Shown here: positions 22,768-30,943 of the stretch, one piece after another
Layout: every line of letters begins with the position of its first letter
Numbering within the stretch: the stretch's first letter is position 1
NCBI RefSeq assembly: GCF_021404305.1
Contig: NZ_JABFTX010000001.1
Coordinates: 1,488,001-1,552,000, forward strand
Length of the DNA: 64,000 nucleotides
Direction: 5' to 3'
Origin: Billgrantia ethanolica
Lineage (GTDB): Bacteria; Pseudomonadota; Gammaproteobacteria; Pseudomonadales; Halomonadaceae
Made by a program: the position numbers and the translations under genes
The notes under the pieces: model-generated
Databases searched by the model: none
Seen by the model: only the letters and a program-made list of their open reading frames with translations
Told to the model about the DNA's origin: nothing

Positions 22768-22798
22768 TAACCACACGGTACGCAGGAGCAACATCACC

Positions 22799-23209
22799 AT
22801 GACCAAGATCACGCCCATCACCGCCGCCGCCCAGTCCCGCGCCGTGGTCCACCAGCTGGACCCGCAGAACCTCGCCATCGGCTGGATGTTCCGCTGCGGC
22901 CATCAGCTCGACCGCGTTACCGCCATCGAGGAGCTGACGGTGTATCTGATGAGCGAGCTGGAGCTCCCCGAGCACGTCGCCGAAATCCAGGCGCTGCAGG
23001 CCTACGCCGAAACCTCGAGCGTCAACCAGCTGGCCCACATCGACGTCGATGCCACCACGGCCCACCTGGTGGTCATGCGCACTGCCGGCGGTCGCCCCGT
23101 GGCCTTCACCGCCGAAGACCTGATGCACGTGCTCTCTCGCGCTCGTGAAGAAGGCAAGGCACGCGTGGTGAACAGCACCACCCGCACGCCGATCGTCATC
23201 CAGCAGTAA
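22799..23209 (+). CDS. Hypothetical early protein
   Basis: A 136-residue soluble protein between the activator and the primase. The centre (TAIEELTVYLMSELELPEHVAEIQAL) is helical, and the end is a small beta-rich region. No motif or family recognised. GGAGCAACATCACC precedes the ATG. Position suggests a replication or regulation accessory. Confidence 0.7.
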   Translation: MTKITPITAAAQSRAVVHQLDPQNLAIGWMFRCGHQLDRVTAIEELTVYLMSELELPEHVAEIQALQAYAETSSVNQLAHIDVDATTAHLVVMRTAGGRPVAFTAEDLMHVLSRAREEGKARVVNSTTRTPIVIQQ

Positions 23210-23244
23210 CCCTCTCTTCCACGTCATGGCATAGGAGGCTCAGC

Positions 23245-25926
23245 GTGAATTCATCGCTGCGCCAAGACATCCTCGCGCGCCTGCTGCGCGATTTCGACGC
23301 CCAGGAGCGCGGGCCGTACCTGCAAAAGGTGCGCTGCCCGGGCTGCGGCGAGCGCGAGGCGTTCATCAAGGCCGACGAGCCGTGGATGCTGAAGTGCGGC
23401 CGTGAGAACCACTGCGGCGAGCAGGCCCATGTGAAGAGCCTGTTCCCGGAACTGTTCGAGTCGTGGAGCGAGCGCTACGCGCCCCGCCCTGGAGAAGAGT
23501 CACGCGAGAAGCCCACCAGCCTCACCCCGGTCGCCGATGGCTACCTGCGCGACGGCCGCGGCTTCGAGCTCGAGCGCATCCAGGGCTGGTATACCCAGGA
23601 GAGCTACTGGCGTCAGGACGTGGGCGGTACCGCCACCGTGCGCTTCACACTGCCCGGCGGCGCCTACTGGGAGCGTCTGCTCGACAAGCCCGAGCGCTTC
23701 GGCAAGCAGAAGGCCAACTTCGTCGGCCGCTACAAGGGCCAGTGGTGGTGCCCGCCGGCGCTCTCCCTCGAGGACCTGGTCGAGGCCGGCGATGTGTGGA
23801 TCGTCGAGGGCATCTTCGATGCCATCGCGCTCTACCACCACGGCATCGCCGCCGTCTCGGCGATGAGCTGCGCCAACTACCCCGAGAACGCCCTCGAGCA
23901 GCTGGCCGATGCCGCCCACAAGGCCGGTACCGCGCGCCCCACCCTGGTGTGGGCGCTGGACGGCAACCGCGCCGGCCAGAACGCCACCGAAAAGCACGTG
24001 AAGCGCGCCCGCGCCGCCGGCTGGGAGTGCAAGGCCGCGCAGATCCCCGGCGGTGGCCGCCACGACTGGAACGACTGCCACCAGCGCGGCGAGCTCACCG
24101 AGAAGCATCTCGAGACCTACCGCTACCACGGCGACCTGCTGCTCGCCCCTTCGGCCATGGCCAAGGCGCTGATCATCTACCGCCGCACCGAGCGCCGTGA
24201 GTGCTGGTTCGAGTTCAAGCGACAGCTGTGGTGGTGGAAGCTCGACGTGGACGCCTACGATCGCGCCGTGCGTGCCGAGGGCGCCGACGGCGGCGACCAG
24301 ATGCAGATCGATCCGGCCATTCGCGATGCCGCCCTTGAGCAGGCCGGCAGCGTGAAGCGGATCTGTACCTGCTACCCCACGGCGCTCTACTACCAGGCCA
24401 ACAGCGTCACCGACGAGAGCTGGTACTACTACCGCGTCGAGTTTCCCGGCGGCCAGCCGCCGGTGAAGAACACCTTCAGCGGTGGCCAGCTGGCCAGCGC
24501 CTCGGAATTCAAGAAGCGCCTGCTGGGCGTGGCCCCCGGCGCGGTGTGGACCGGTACCAGCCAGCAGTTGGATACCCTGCTGCAGGACCAGATCGGCAAC
24601 ATCAAGACGGTCGAGACCATCGATTTCATCGGCTACAGCAAGGAGCACGGCGCCTACGTGTTCGGCGACCTTGCCGTGGCCGGCGGCAAGCTGCACAAGA
24701 TCAACAGCGAAGACTTCTTCGAGCTGGGCCCGCGTAAGCAGCTCAAGACCCTGAGCCAGTCCGTCACCCTGCATATCAACGCCGACCGCAAGGCCTACCG
24801 CACCGACTGGACCGGCCAGCTCTACGGAGCGTTCGGCCTGCGTGGCGTGGTGGCCACCGCCTATTGGCTGGGCAGCCTGCTCGCCGAGCAGATCCGCAGC
24901 GAGATGGGCAGCTTCCCGTTCCTCGAGATCGTCGGCGAGGCCGGCGCGGGCAAGTCCACGCTGATCGAGTTCCTCTGGAAGCTGGTCGGCCGTCGCGACT
25001 ACGAGGGCTTCGACCCCAGCAAGGCGACCATGCCGGCGCGCAGCCGCAACTTCGCCCAGGTGAGCAACCTGCCGGTGGTGCTGATCGAGTCCGACCGCGA
25101 GCAGGAAGGCGGTACCAAGCAGAAGCAGTTCGACTGGGACGAGCTCAAGACCGCCTTCAACGGCCGCTCGATCCGCGCCCGGGGCGTGAAGAACAGCGGC
25201 AACGACACCTACGAACCGCCCTTCCGCGGCTCCATCGTCATCAGCCAGAACGCCCCGGTTCAGGCCGGCGAGGCGATCCAGACCCGTATTTGCCACCTAA
25301 TGTTCACCCGCGAGGGCCAGAACCGCCAGACCAAGGAGCTGGCCGAGGCGCTCGAGAAAACCGAGCTCGAGCACGTCAGTCAGTTCGCCCTGGACGTCGC
25401 CCAGCGGGAAGCCGCTCTGCTCGAGCTGATCACCCGCAACGCCCGCGCCTACGCCAACCGCCTCGCCGAAGACCCCGATATCAAGGTGCTGCGTATTGCC
25501 AAGTGCCACGGCCAACTGATGGCCCTGCTCGACTGCCTCGGCCCCGAGGGGCTCGGCCTGTTCGACGCACAGGTGATCGAGATGGCCGCCGGCTACGTGA
25601 AGCAGATGGCCCGCGAACGGCAGCAGGCGATCAACGCCGACCACCCGCTCGTGCAGGACTTCTGGGAGGCCTACGACTACCTCGAAGGCCTCTCCGAGGA
25701 GCCGCTGCTCAACCACTACGGCAAGGGCGCGGCGCAGATCGCCATCAACCTCAAGGACTTCGAGCGCCGCTGTGCCGACTACAAGCTGCGCGTGCCCGAG
25801 ATGCGCGAGTTGAAGCGCTACCTGCGTGCCAGCAAGACCCGCAAGTTCATCGACGCCAACCGCACCGTTCGCAGCCAGATCCGCCTGGGCGGCACGAGCG
25901 TGAAGTGTTGGGTTTTCCAGGCCTGA
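23245..25926 (+). CDS. Phage DNA primase/helicase (zinc finger, Toprim, P-loop ATPase)
   Basis: An 893-residue replication protein. Residues ~27-55 hold a zinc-binding set (VRCPGCGEREAF, KCGRENHCG). A Toprim primase domain lies near 170-290 (VWIVEGIFDAIALYHHG; LVWALDGNRAGQNA). A Walker A motif GEAGAGKST is near residue 564 and a Walker B-like LPVVLIESD near 612, forming a helicase-type ATPase. GTG start follows AGGAGGCTCAGC. P2 replicates by rolling circle using gpA; here gpA is absent and this P4 alpha-like multidomain protein likely opens the origin, unwinds and primes. The origin itself was not identified. Confidence 0.92.
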   Translation: MNSSLRQDILARLLRDFDAQERGPYLQKVRCPGCGEREAFIKADEPWMLKCGRENHCGEQAHVKSLFPELFESWSERYAPRPGEESREKPTSLTPVADGYLRDGRGFELERIQGWYTQESYWRQDVGGTATVRFTLPGGAYWERLLDKPERFGKQKANFVGRYKGQWWCPPALSLEDLVEAGDVWIVEGIFDAIALYHHGIAAVSAMSCANYPENALEQLADAAHKAGTARPTLVWALDGNRAGQNATEKHVKRARAAGWECKAAQIPGGGRHDWNDCHQRGELTEKHLETYRYHGDLLLAPSAMAKALIIYRRTERRECWFEFKRQLWWWKLDVDAYDRAVRAEGADGGDQMQIDPAIRDAALEQAGSVKRICTCYPTALYYQANSVTDESWYYYRVEFPGGQPPVKNTFSGGQLASASEFKKRLLGVAPGAVWTGTSQQLDTLLQDQIGNIKTVETIDFIGYSKEHGAYVFGDLAVAGGKLHKINSEDFFELGPRKQLKTLSQSVTLHINADRKAYRTDWTGQLYGAFGLRGVVATAYWLGSLLAEQIRSEMGSFPFLEIVGEAGAGKSTLIEFLWKLVGRRDYEGFDPSKATMPARSRNFAQVSNLPVVLIESDREQEGGTKQKQFDWDELKTAFNGRSIRARGVKNSGNDTYEPPFRGSIVISQNAPVQAGEAIQTRICHLMFTREGQNRQTKELAEALEKTELEHVSQFALDVAQREAALLELITRNARAYANRLAEDPDIKVLRIAKCHGQLMALLDCLGPEGLGLFDAQVIEMAAGYVKQMARERQQAINADHPLVQDFWEAYDYLEGLSEEPLLNHYGKGAAQIAINLKDFERRCADYKLRVPEMRELKRYLRASKTRKFIDANRTVRSQIRLGGTSVKCWVFQA

Positions 25927-25940
25927 AGGGAGAGGACGCC

Positions 25941-26261
25941 ATGAGCCACCGCACCTACACCCTCGACCAAGCCGCGCCCCTGTTCAACCTGGGGCGCAAC
26001 ACCCTGGCCCGCCGCCTGCGTGAGGCCGGCGTGCTCGGCGCCGACAACCTGCCGGCCGGCCCCTACCGCGGCCGCGTGGAGCTGGTGATCGTCGCCACCG
26101 GCACCTACCGGCACCCCATTGCCGGCTGGACCCACTACGGCCGCACCGAATTCACCGACGCCGGGCTCGACCACATCGCCGCCAAGCTCGGCATCGAACT
26201 CGCCCGCCTGCCGCACCCCAGCAGCCGGCGCGCACAACCACCGCACCATGCAAGGAGCTGA
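25941..26261 (+). CDS. KilAC/antirepressor C-terminal-like protein
   Basis: A 106-residue protein. LFNLGRNTLARRLREAGVLG then DNLPAGPYRG and GLDHIAAKLG match the C-terminal DNA-binding domain of phage antirepressors (ANT/KilAC). The N-terminal KilA-N/Bro part is missing, so it is a free-standing domain, seemingly not a truncation since AGGGAGAGGACGCC precedes the ATG. It may modulate repressor or replication. Confidence 0.7.
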   Translation: MSHRTYTLDQAAPLFNLGRNTLARRLREAGVLGADNLPAGPYRGRVELVIVATGTYRHPIAGWTHYGRTEFTDAGLDHIAAKLGIELARLPHPSSRRAQPPHHARS

Positions 26262-26263
26262 TT

Positions 26264-26548
26264 ATGAGTGATTACGACTGCAACACCTGTGGAAAGAAGC
26301 GTCGTCCCGATCTGAGCCAGATTCGGGAAGGTGACAAGGTCTCGTTTGTTACTGCAACCCAACGCGGTCGCTCTATTCGAATATCGACCAAGGAGGGAAA
26401 GGTACTTCAAGTACTTGATGAAACCCTATCCATCGAAAGCCGGAAAAAGCTGTACAGGGTCAACAAGGGCGACGCCACTCCCCAGGGCGCTCCCAGCCCA
26501 CTCACATATGCCCTATGTGGCACTTGCGACTGTCAGGCGGAGGGCTGA
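26264..26548 (+). CDS. Small zinc-ribbon-like hypothetical protein
   Basis: A 94-residue protein with CNTCGKKRRPD at the N-terminus and CGTCDC at the C-terminus, which could jointly bind zinc. Between them is a beta-rich segment (DKVSFVTATQRGRSIRIST ... GKVLQVL). No family recognised. Codon use is more AT-rich than its neighbours, so it may be a separate acquisition. It starts two bases after the upstream stop. Confidence 0.68.
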   Translation: MSDYDCNTCGKKRRPDLSQIREGDKVSFVTATQRGRSIRISTKEGKVLQVLDETLSIESRKKLYRVNKGDATPQGAPSPLTYALCGTCDCQAEG

Positions 26549-26551
26549 GCC

Positions 26552-26944
26552 ATGCAGACCCGTATGCCCAACCTCACCCAGCGCCTCAGCGAGCGCAACC
26601 GCGAAGCCCTCGAAGCCATGCTCGTCCAGGAGGCCGCCACCGAGCAGCGCCTCGAGGACCTCGAGCAGCGCGGCCCCTTCGCCCTGCAACGCCTGGTCGA
26701 AGTGGCCAACGGCCACACCGGCCAGAGCCACCACTGCCGGCGCATCCTGCTCGCCGTCTACAACGGCGGCGAGTGGCCGCTCGATCTCACCCGCCTGCGC
26801 GTGATCGACCGCGACCTGCAGCGCGCCGCCTTCACCGTGATCGAGTGGTCCGCCTACACCGGGCGGGAGCTCCACGAGTACCTGGACGACGGCGACAAGC
26901 TGATGCGCCGCTTCTGGCTCATCGAAACCGGAGGAAAGGAATGA
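26552..26944 (+). CDS. Hypothetical phage protein (DUF7673-like)
   Basis: A 130-residue protein. FALQRLVEVANGHTGQSHHC and RRILLAVYNGGEWPLDLTRL followed by a helical end resemble the DUF7673 family seen in phages and conjugative elements; that assignment is from memory. Function unknown. Its stop overlaps the next start (GGAATGA). Confidence 0.65.
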   Translation: MQTRMPNLTQRLSERNREALEAMLVQEAATEQRLEDLEQRGPFALQRLVEVANGHTGQSHHCRRILLAVYNGGEWPLDLTRLRVIDRDLQRAAFTVIEWSAYTGRELHEYLDDGDKLMRRFWLIETGGKE

Positions 26945-27159
26945 TCATGGCCACCACACAGACGAACACCAGGCCGCCCCGCGGCATCCTGCAGGACGCC
27001 GGCGAGCTCGCCGTCGCCAGCGATCGCACCGGCACCACCCGCCACCGCTACGCCATGGTGGTGTCGTTCAACACCGAAGAAGAGCTGCGCCAGGCGCTCG
27101 AGGCCCACCAGTGCCGGTACCAGGACAGCCAAGCCATCCAAGAGGCCCGTCATGGCTGA
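26941..27159 (+). CDS. Small hypothetical protein
   Basis: A 72-residue protein (70 if the ATG at 26947 is used, which has AGGA at better spacing). YAMVVSFNTEEELRQALEAH is a strand-helix unit. No family recognised. Overlaps both neighbours by four to eight bases, which supports it as a real gene of the operon. Confidence 0.55.
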   Translation: MIMATTQTNTRPPRGILQDAGELAVASDRTGTTRHRYAMVVSFNTEEELRQALEAHQCRYQDSQAIQEARHG

Positions 27160-27388
27160 CAACGCCGACCTCAAGCCCTGCCCGTTTTGTGGCAGCGACG
27201 ACACCTTCGTCGAGCGCATGACCCTCGGCAGCTGCGCCGTCATTTGCAACCAGTGCCAGGGGCGAGGCCCCGACACCTGCCCCGAAGACGATGCCGACCT
27301 CGAAGCCGAGGAGCGTTACGACTGGGACCCGGGCGAGGCAGCCGCACGCCGCCTTTGGAATACCCGCCCAATGAACAAGGAAGCCTAA
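27152..27388 (+). CDS. Lar-family restriction alleviation protein
   Basis: A 78-residue zinc-ribbon protein. LKPCPFCGSDDTF and VICNQCQGRGPDT, then EAAARRLWNTRP, is the Lar family layout. Rac prophage Lar relieves type I restriction by changing the restriction/methylation balance, so this gene may protect incoming phage DNA. Many phages carry such proteins whose anti-restriction action is untested. Confidence 0.8.
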   Translation: MADNADLKPCPFCGSDDTFVERMTLGSCAVICNQCQGRGPDTCPEDDADLEAEERYDWDPGEAAARRLWNTRPMNKEA

Positions 27389-27391
27389 GCC

Positions 27392-27610
27392 ATGGCTGAC
27401 AACGCTGATTTAGCCACCGAACTGATGGAGCGCCGGCTCGCCGGCGCCCTGGCCAACCGCCCCGCCTGGATCGGTTACGACCCGGCCGTGACGGATTGCG
27501 AAGACTGCGGCGACGAGATCCCCGCCGCACGTCGGCAAGCCGCTCCCTGGGCAACGACGTGCATCGAATGCCAGGGCATCCGAGAGCAGCGCGCCGCCCA
27601 GCGGCGCTGA
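27392..27610 (+). CDS. TraR/DksA-type C4 zinc-finger protein
   Basis: A 72-residue protein with VTDCEDCGDEIPAARRQA and TTCIECQGIREQR, the C4 zinc finger of TraR/DksA. Phage and plasmid TraR bind the RNA polymerase secondary channel, mimicking DksA with ppGpp. Here it could redirect host transcription. Its first seven residues (MADNADL) are identical to those of the Lar-like neighbour. Confidence 0.85.
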   Translation: MADNADLATELMERRLAGALANRPAWIGYDPAVTDCEDCGDEIPAARRQAAPWATTCIECQGIREQRAAQRR

Positions 27611-27627
27611 GCGGGAAGGAGTGAGAC

Positions 27628-28179
27628 GTGAATAAGACCTATGACGAACTCTGTGACGAGATCCTGCAGCTGCGCGAGCAGCTGCAGGCCGCTCAGCAGA
27701 CCGCCCTGGCTGCCCGCGTCGATTACCTCGAGGCGCGGTTGGCACGCGCCGATGAGCGAGCGAGCCGACTGCGCAACCTCGAGGCCCAGCTGCAGGGCGA
27801 GGTTAACGAGTTAGAGGGGCGAGTTCTGGAGCTCGAAATAGAGAACGCAGCAATGAAGGACGCCCTACGCCCATTTGCGCAGGCCTGGCTGCTCAGGCAA
27901 CCCAGGCTGGACGGCACCCGAAAAGCCAACGAGCGCCGCCTTGAGCGCGCTCTCGAGGGGTTTTGGTCAGCTGGGTCGGGCGATGAACGCTTCGCGCTGA
28001 CTGGCCAGCACCTGAAAGATGCGCATGACGCCCTGACTACCATTTCAAGTGAGCAGTGCGACCAGAAGGAAGCGCAAGGTTGCCAGGCCTGCAACTCAAC
28101 GCCGGGCCAGTTCCATGCCCCCGAGTGTCCCGTCGTCAATGCTTTCACCGCTGGCCGTATTCGTGGAGGTGAGGAATGA
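27628..28179 (+). CDS. Coiled-coil hypothetical protein with Cys-rich tail
   Basis: A 183-residue protein. Residues ~5-80 are a long coiled coil (LQAAQQTALAARVDYLEARL, LEGRVLELEIENAAMKDAL); the middle is helical, and the end has CQACNSTPGQFHAPECPV, a possible metal site. GTG start after GGAAGGAGTGAGAC. The last four bases overlap the methylase start. Function unknown. Confidence 0.68.
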   Translation: MNKTYDELCDEILQLREQLQAAQQTALAARVDYLEARLARADERASRLRNLEAQLQGEVNELEGRVLELEIENAAMKDALRPFAQAWLLRQPRLDGTRKANERRLERALEGFWSAGSGDERFALTGQHLKDAHDALTTISSEQCDQKEAQGCQACNSTPGQFHAPECPVVNAFTAGRIRGGEE

Positions 28180-29030
28180 CCACGATGCCACCTGTCATGC
28201 GCTACCACGGTGGGAAGTCGCGAATCGCCGAATGGGTGATAGACCGCTTCCCGGCTCATAAGGTCTACGTCGAGCCATTCGGCGGTGCTGCCAACATCCT
28301 CATGCAGAAAGCGCCGGTACGGGCCGAGATCTACAACGACCTCGATGGCGAGATCGTCAATGTATTCCGTGTGCTGCGAGAGCCGGCGACGGCCGAGCGT
28401 CTGGCAGAGCTCTGCCGCCTGACGCCATACGCCCGCGCCGAATTCGACCTCTCGCAAGAGCCAACGTCGGATCCCGTCGAGCAGGCCCGCCGCACCCTGT
28501 TTCGCGCCTGGGCATCGTTCGGCTCGGCCGGCGCCACGCGCGGTAACTCCGGTATGCGCACCTTCAGCCGGCCAGATGGCTCATATCTGGGCGTGGCCAA
28601 GGCCTGGAATCGTATCGCCGGGGCAATCGACGCGTTCACCGATCGCCTGCGCGATGTAGTCATCGAGAATCGGCCGGCACTGAATGTCATAGCCCAGTAC
28701 GACTCACTCGAGACCCTGCATTACGTGGACCCGCCCTACCTCCCGGAAACCCGCACATATGGCAGCGGCCGGTACTATCGTCACGAAATGACCGTCGAAG
28801 ACCACGGAGAGCTGCTTGAGGGTCTTCAGCAGCTACAGGGCTTCGTGATCCTCAGCGGCTATGAGTCCCGGCTCTACGATGAGCGGCTAGCAGGCTGGCA
28901 GCGCCTCACCCTGGCAACATCGGGCTCTTCTCGCATGGGATCAGTGAAGCGCACGGAATGCTTGTGGCTCTCGCCGCGCGTTGTTGAAGCCCAGCGGCAA
29001 CAAGACATCTTCGCGGGAGGTGCCGCGTGA
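28176..29030 (+). CDS. DNA adenine methylase, D12 class (Dam-like)
   Basis: A 284-residue orphan N6-adenine methyltransferase. RYHGGKSRIAEWVIDRFP and VYVEPFGGAANIL form the SAM-binding motif region; YVDPPYLPET is the catalytic DPPY motif (near residue 190). No restriction enzyme gene is nearby, so it probably methylates phage DNA for protection, packaging or replication control. The target site cannot be read from the sequence. Coupled to the upstream gene by a four-base overlap. Confidence 0.92.
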   Translation: MTTMPPVMRYHGGKSRIAEWVIDRFPAHKVYVEPFGGAANILMQKAPVRAEIYNDLDGEIVNVFRVLREPATAERLAELCRLTPYARAEFDLSQEPTSDPVEQARRTLFRAWASFGSAGATRGNSGMRTFSRPDGSYLGVAKAWNRIAGAIDAFTDRLRDVVIENRPALNVIAQYDSLETLHYVDPPYLPETRTYGSGRYYRHEMTVEDHGELLEGLQQLQGFVILSGYESRLYDERLAGWQRLTLATSGSSRMGSVKRTECLWLSPRVVEAQRQQDIFAGGAA

Positions 29031-29317
29031 ACGAACAGCCGAAAGGCGGACGCCTCGCCCGCCGGGCGGCCATGCTCTGCCAGGACCCGACGTTTCGGCT
29101 CTACCTCGACCGCCGCCGGCGGCACAAGCACGGCTTGAGCGAGAGCCAGCTGCCCGACGGCACGCACAACCAGGACGACGCCCGGGACTGGCTCTGCCAG
29201 GCCTGCCGCATCGAGAGCCGCGCCGAGCTGGATCACAATCCCCAGGCCGCCGAGACTTTCGAGGGCATTCGCCAGCGCTACATCAACTGGCGGTACCGCA
29301 CCCAACCCACTACCTAA
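29027..29317 (+). CDS. Hypothetical phage protein
   Basis: A 96-residue basic protein (DPTFRLYLDRRRRHKHGL; DDARDWLCQACRIESRAEL; FEGIRQRYINW). Such proteins are found beside methylases or integrases in phages of this kind, but I recognise no named family. GTG start with GGGAGGTGCCGC. Last gene of the early operon. Confidence 0.65.
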   Translation: MNEQPKGGRLARRAAMLCQDPTFRLYLDRRRRHKHGLSESQLPDGTHNQDDARDWLCQACRIESRAELDHNPQAAETFEGIRQRYINWRYRTQPTT

Positions 29318-29332
29318 CTCATTGTTTTTATT

Positions 29333-29352
29333 ACCGCCCCACTCCGGGCGGT
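29333..29352 (+). terminator. Stem-loop at the end of the early operon
   Basis: Seven-base stem ACCGCCC/GGGCGGT with a six-base loop, with a T-run only on the upstream side. The 140 bases to the integrase also include a weak TTGACT box (29410-29415) that may belong to an integrase promoter. Confidence 0.5.
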
Positions 29353-29459
29353 TCGCTCATATAGAGCGATAACGGTATAAGATCAGTCAACTTTTCAAGT
29401 GCTATCGTGTTGACTCGTGTTTTTCCTTACACTGTGCCCTCTACCGCTGCGAGGGCGAT

Positions 29460-30617
29460 ATGGCTGGCTTCGAAGTTCACCGCGGCAAGCTCCGCGTCTA
29501 TTTCCAGTACCAGGGCGAGAAGTGCCGGGAACCGTTCGGACCCGACACACCCGAGATGCGTGAGCGCGCCAAGGGCTTCGCCCAGGTGCTCGACTACGAG
29601 CTAGCGGCCGGCACCTTCGATTACGCGCGGCACTTCCCCAACAGCCGGCGCGTGGCCCGCAACACCTTCGGCCACTACCTCGAGGCCTGGCTCAAGAGCA
29701 AGGAGCGGGAGGTAGCCGCCTCGTCGATCCGCAGCTACCGCAACAAGTCCCGCAAGCACCTCGAGCCCAAGTGGGGCCACCGACAGATCCACACCATCGA
29801 GCATACCGAAATCCGTGAGTGGATCGCCGACGAGCTAAACTACCTGGCCAGCAAGACCATCAAGGAAGTGGTGGCCATCTTCTCCCAGGTGTTCGAGCTC
29901 TACGTTGCCAGCGTGAAGGCAACCTACAACCCGGCCGCCGGCATCATCGTCAAGCTGCCGGACGCTCAGGATCCCGACCCGTTCACCCTGTCCGAGATCG
30001 AGAAGATCTCCTCTACCCCAACCCACCGGCCGCAGCCGATGAACCTGATGCGCTACGCGATCTGGGACGGTCCCCGCCTGAGCGAGGCCATCGCGCTGTG
30101 CTGGGAGGATGTCGAGGACCTCGAGGCCGGCATGGTGCGGTACCGGCATGCCCTGGTAGAGGGTGGCTGGAAGGTAACCAAGACCAAGCGATCGAGCCGC
30201 CGGCATCGCCTGCTGAAGCCGGCACGGGAAGCATTGCTCGAGCAGCACAAGATCACCGGCGACCTGGCACCCATCACCGTGGAGATCGTCGACCGGGACA
30301 ACCGGACCAAGCGCAAACACAAGGTGCGGCCGGTATTCCTCAACGACCAGGGGCGCCCCTTCTCCGGCGACCAGGCAGTCAGGGAGAAGTTCTGGCGCGC
30401 TCACCTCAGGCTCGCCGGCGTGCGGTACCGAGGCCCGGGCAACGCCCGGCATACCTTCATCAGCCAGATGCTCTCCACCGGCCTGGTCCCCATTCACTGG
30501 ATCGCCGACCACGTGGGGCACAGCAGCATCCAGATGATCCAGCAGCGCTACGGCAAGTGGATCCACGCCGACGGACCGGACATTCACCAGGCCGTCGAGA
30601 AGCTGCTCGACCTATAG
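29460..30617 (+). CDS. Tyrosine-family phage integrase
   Basis: A 385-residue site-specific recombinase. The first ~60 residues are an arm-binding domain (GFEVHRGKLRVYFQYQGEK), followed by a core-binding SAM-like domain (~70-170). The catalytic part has the first Arg in IWDGPRLSEAIALCWED, the HxxR-equivalent in GNARHTFISQML, the His in IADHVGHSSIQMI, and the tyrosine in QQRYGKW. Inserts and excises the prophage at the adjacent tRNA end. The gene stops about 90 bases before the attachment site. Confidence 0.95.
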   Translation: MAGFEVHRGKLRVYFQYQGEKCREPFGPDTPEMRERAKGFAQVLDYELAAGTFDYARHFPNSRRVARNTFGHYLEAWLKSKEREVAASSIRSYRNKSRKHLEPKWGHRQIHTIEHTEIREWIADELNYLASKTIKEVVAIFSQVFELYVASVKATYNPAAGIIVKLPDAQDPDPFTLSEIEKISSTPTHRPQPMNLMRYAIWDGPRLSEAIALCWEDVEDLEAGMVRYRHALVEGGWKVTKTKRSSRRHRLLKPAREALLEQHKITGDLAPITVEIVDRDNRTKRKHKVRPVFLNDQGRPFSGDQAVREKFWRAHLRLAGVRYRGPGNARHTFISQMLSTGLVPIHWIADHVGHSSIQMIQQRYGKWIHADGPDIHQAVEKLLDL

Positions 30618-30709
30618 CCAGTCCCCACACTGGTCCCCATACGGCCATTTCAGGAACCGTTAATAATGCAAGTTACTGTTTGGGAACAACAAAATAGTGC
30701 GGAAAGACG

Positions 30710-30737
30710 AGGGTTCAAGTCTCCCCATCCGCACCAT
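30710..30737 (+). other. Prophage attachment site: 3' end of a tRNA (probably tRNA-Leu)
   Basis: The sequence holds a T-loop TTCAAGT, the 3' T-arm strand CTCCC, the acceptor half CATCCGC, a discriminator A and CCA. The acceptor half would pair with GCGGATG, as in gammaproteobacterial tRNA-Leu genes. No 5' part of a tRNA precedes it, so this is the duplicated core left by integration; the intact tRNA gene should be at the far left end, outside the window. One T-arm pair is mismatched, which suggests that identity begins within the T-arm. Confidence 0.85.
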
Positions 30738-30943
30738 CTCGGCTCGCCCTCTTCAAGCCGTGTGACATATGCCATTTTCACCCTTGCCGTTTTCGTCCTT
30801 GCCGTTTTTGCCCTGGCAAGGTACGCCGCAATCTACGTGGCTGCCGTTACGGCGCGCATGACGCTGCCGATTCGCTGCGCCCGCTCCATGCTCAGGCGTC
30901 AGCTCACTGCTCAACTTACCGCCCAACCTTCACGGAGGCGCTG
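30738..30943. other. Gene-free stretch between the attachment site and bioA
   Basis: With the att region, the bases from 30618 to 30943 hold no convincing gene. A direct repeat CCTTGCCGTTTT occurs twice with a 15-base period (30783-30794 and 30798-30809). No BirA-type operator was seen. A bioA promoter is presumably here, but no good -35/-10 pair stands out. Confidence 0.5.

Larger units (their letters stand above)
1..30737. mobile_element. P2-like myovirus prophage (right-hand part; left end outside window)
   Basis: The block holds a P2-ordered set of capsid, lysis, baseplate, tail-fibre and tail genes, then a CI/Cro-type switch, an early operon with a primase/helicase, and a tyrosine integrase beside a tRNA 3' end. 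All structural reading frames look intact and tightly packed, so the visible part seems complete. P2 itself has Q and P to the left of O; these and the left attachment site would lie before position 1. The replication and immunity genes are not P2-like, so the element is a mosaic. Whether it can be induced cannot be told from this window. Confidence 0.95.

Noticed and set aside
23500..25296. Minus-strand frame of 598 codons opposite the primase
   Set aside because: Pure shadow of the Toprim/ATPase gene; composition typical of high-GC antisense.
30783..30809. Two-copy repeat CCTTGCCGTTTT
   Set aside because: Only two units; likely simple local duplication, not evidence of iterons or an array.
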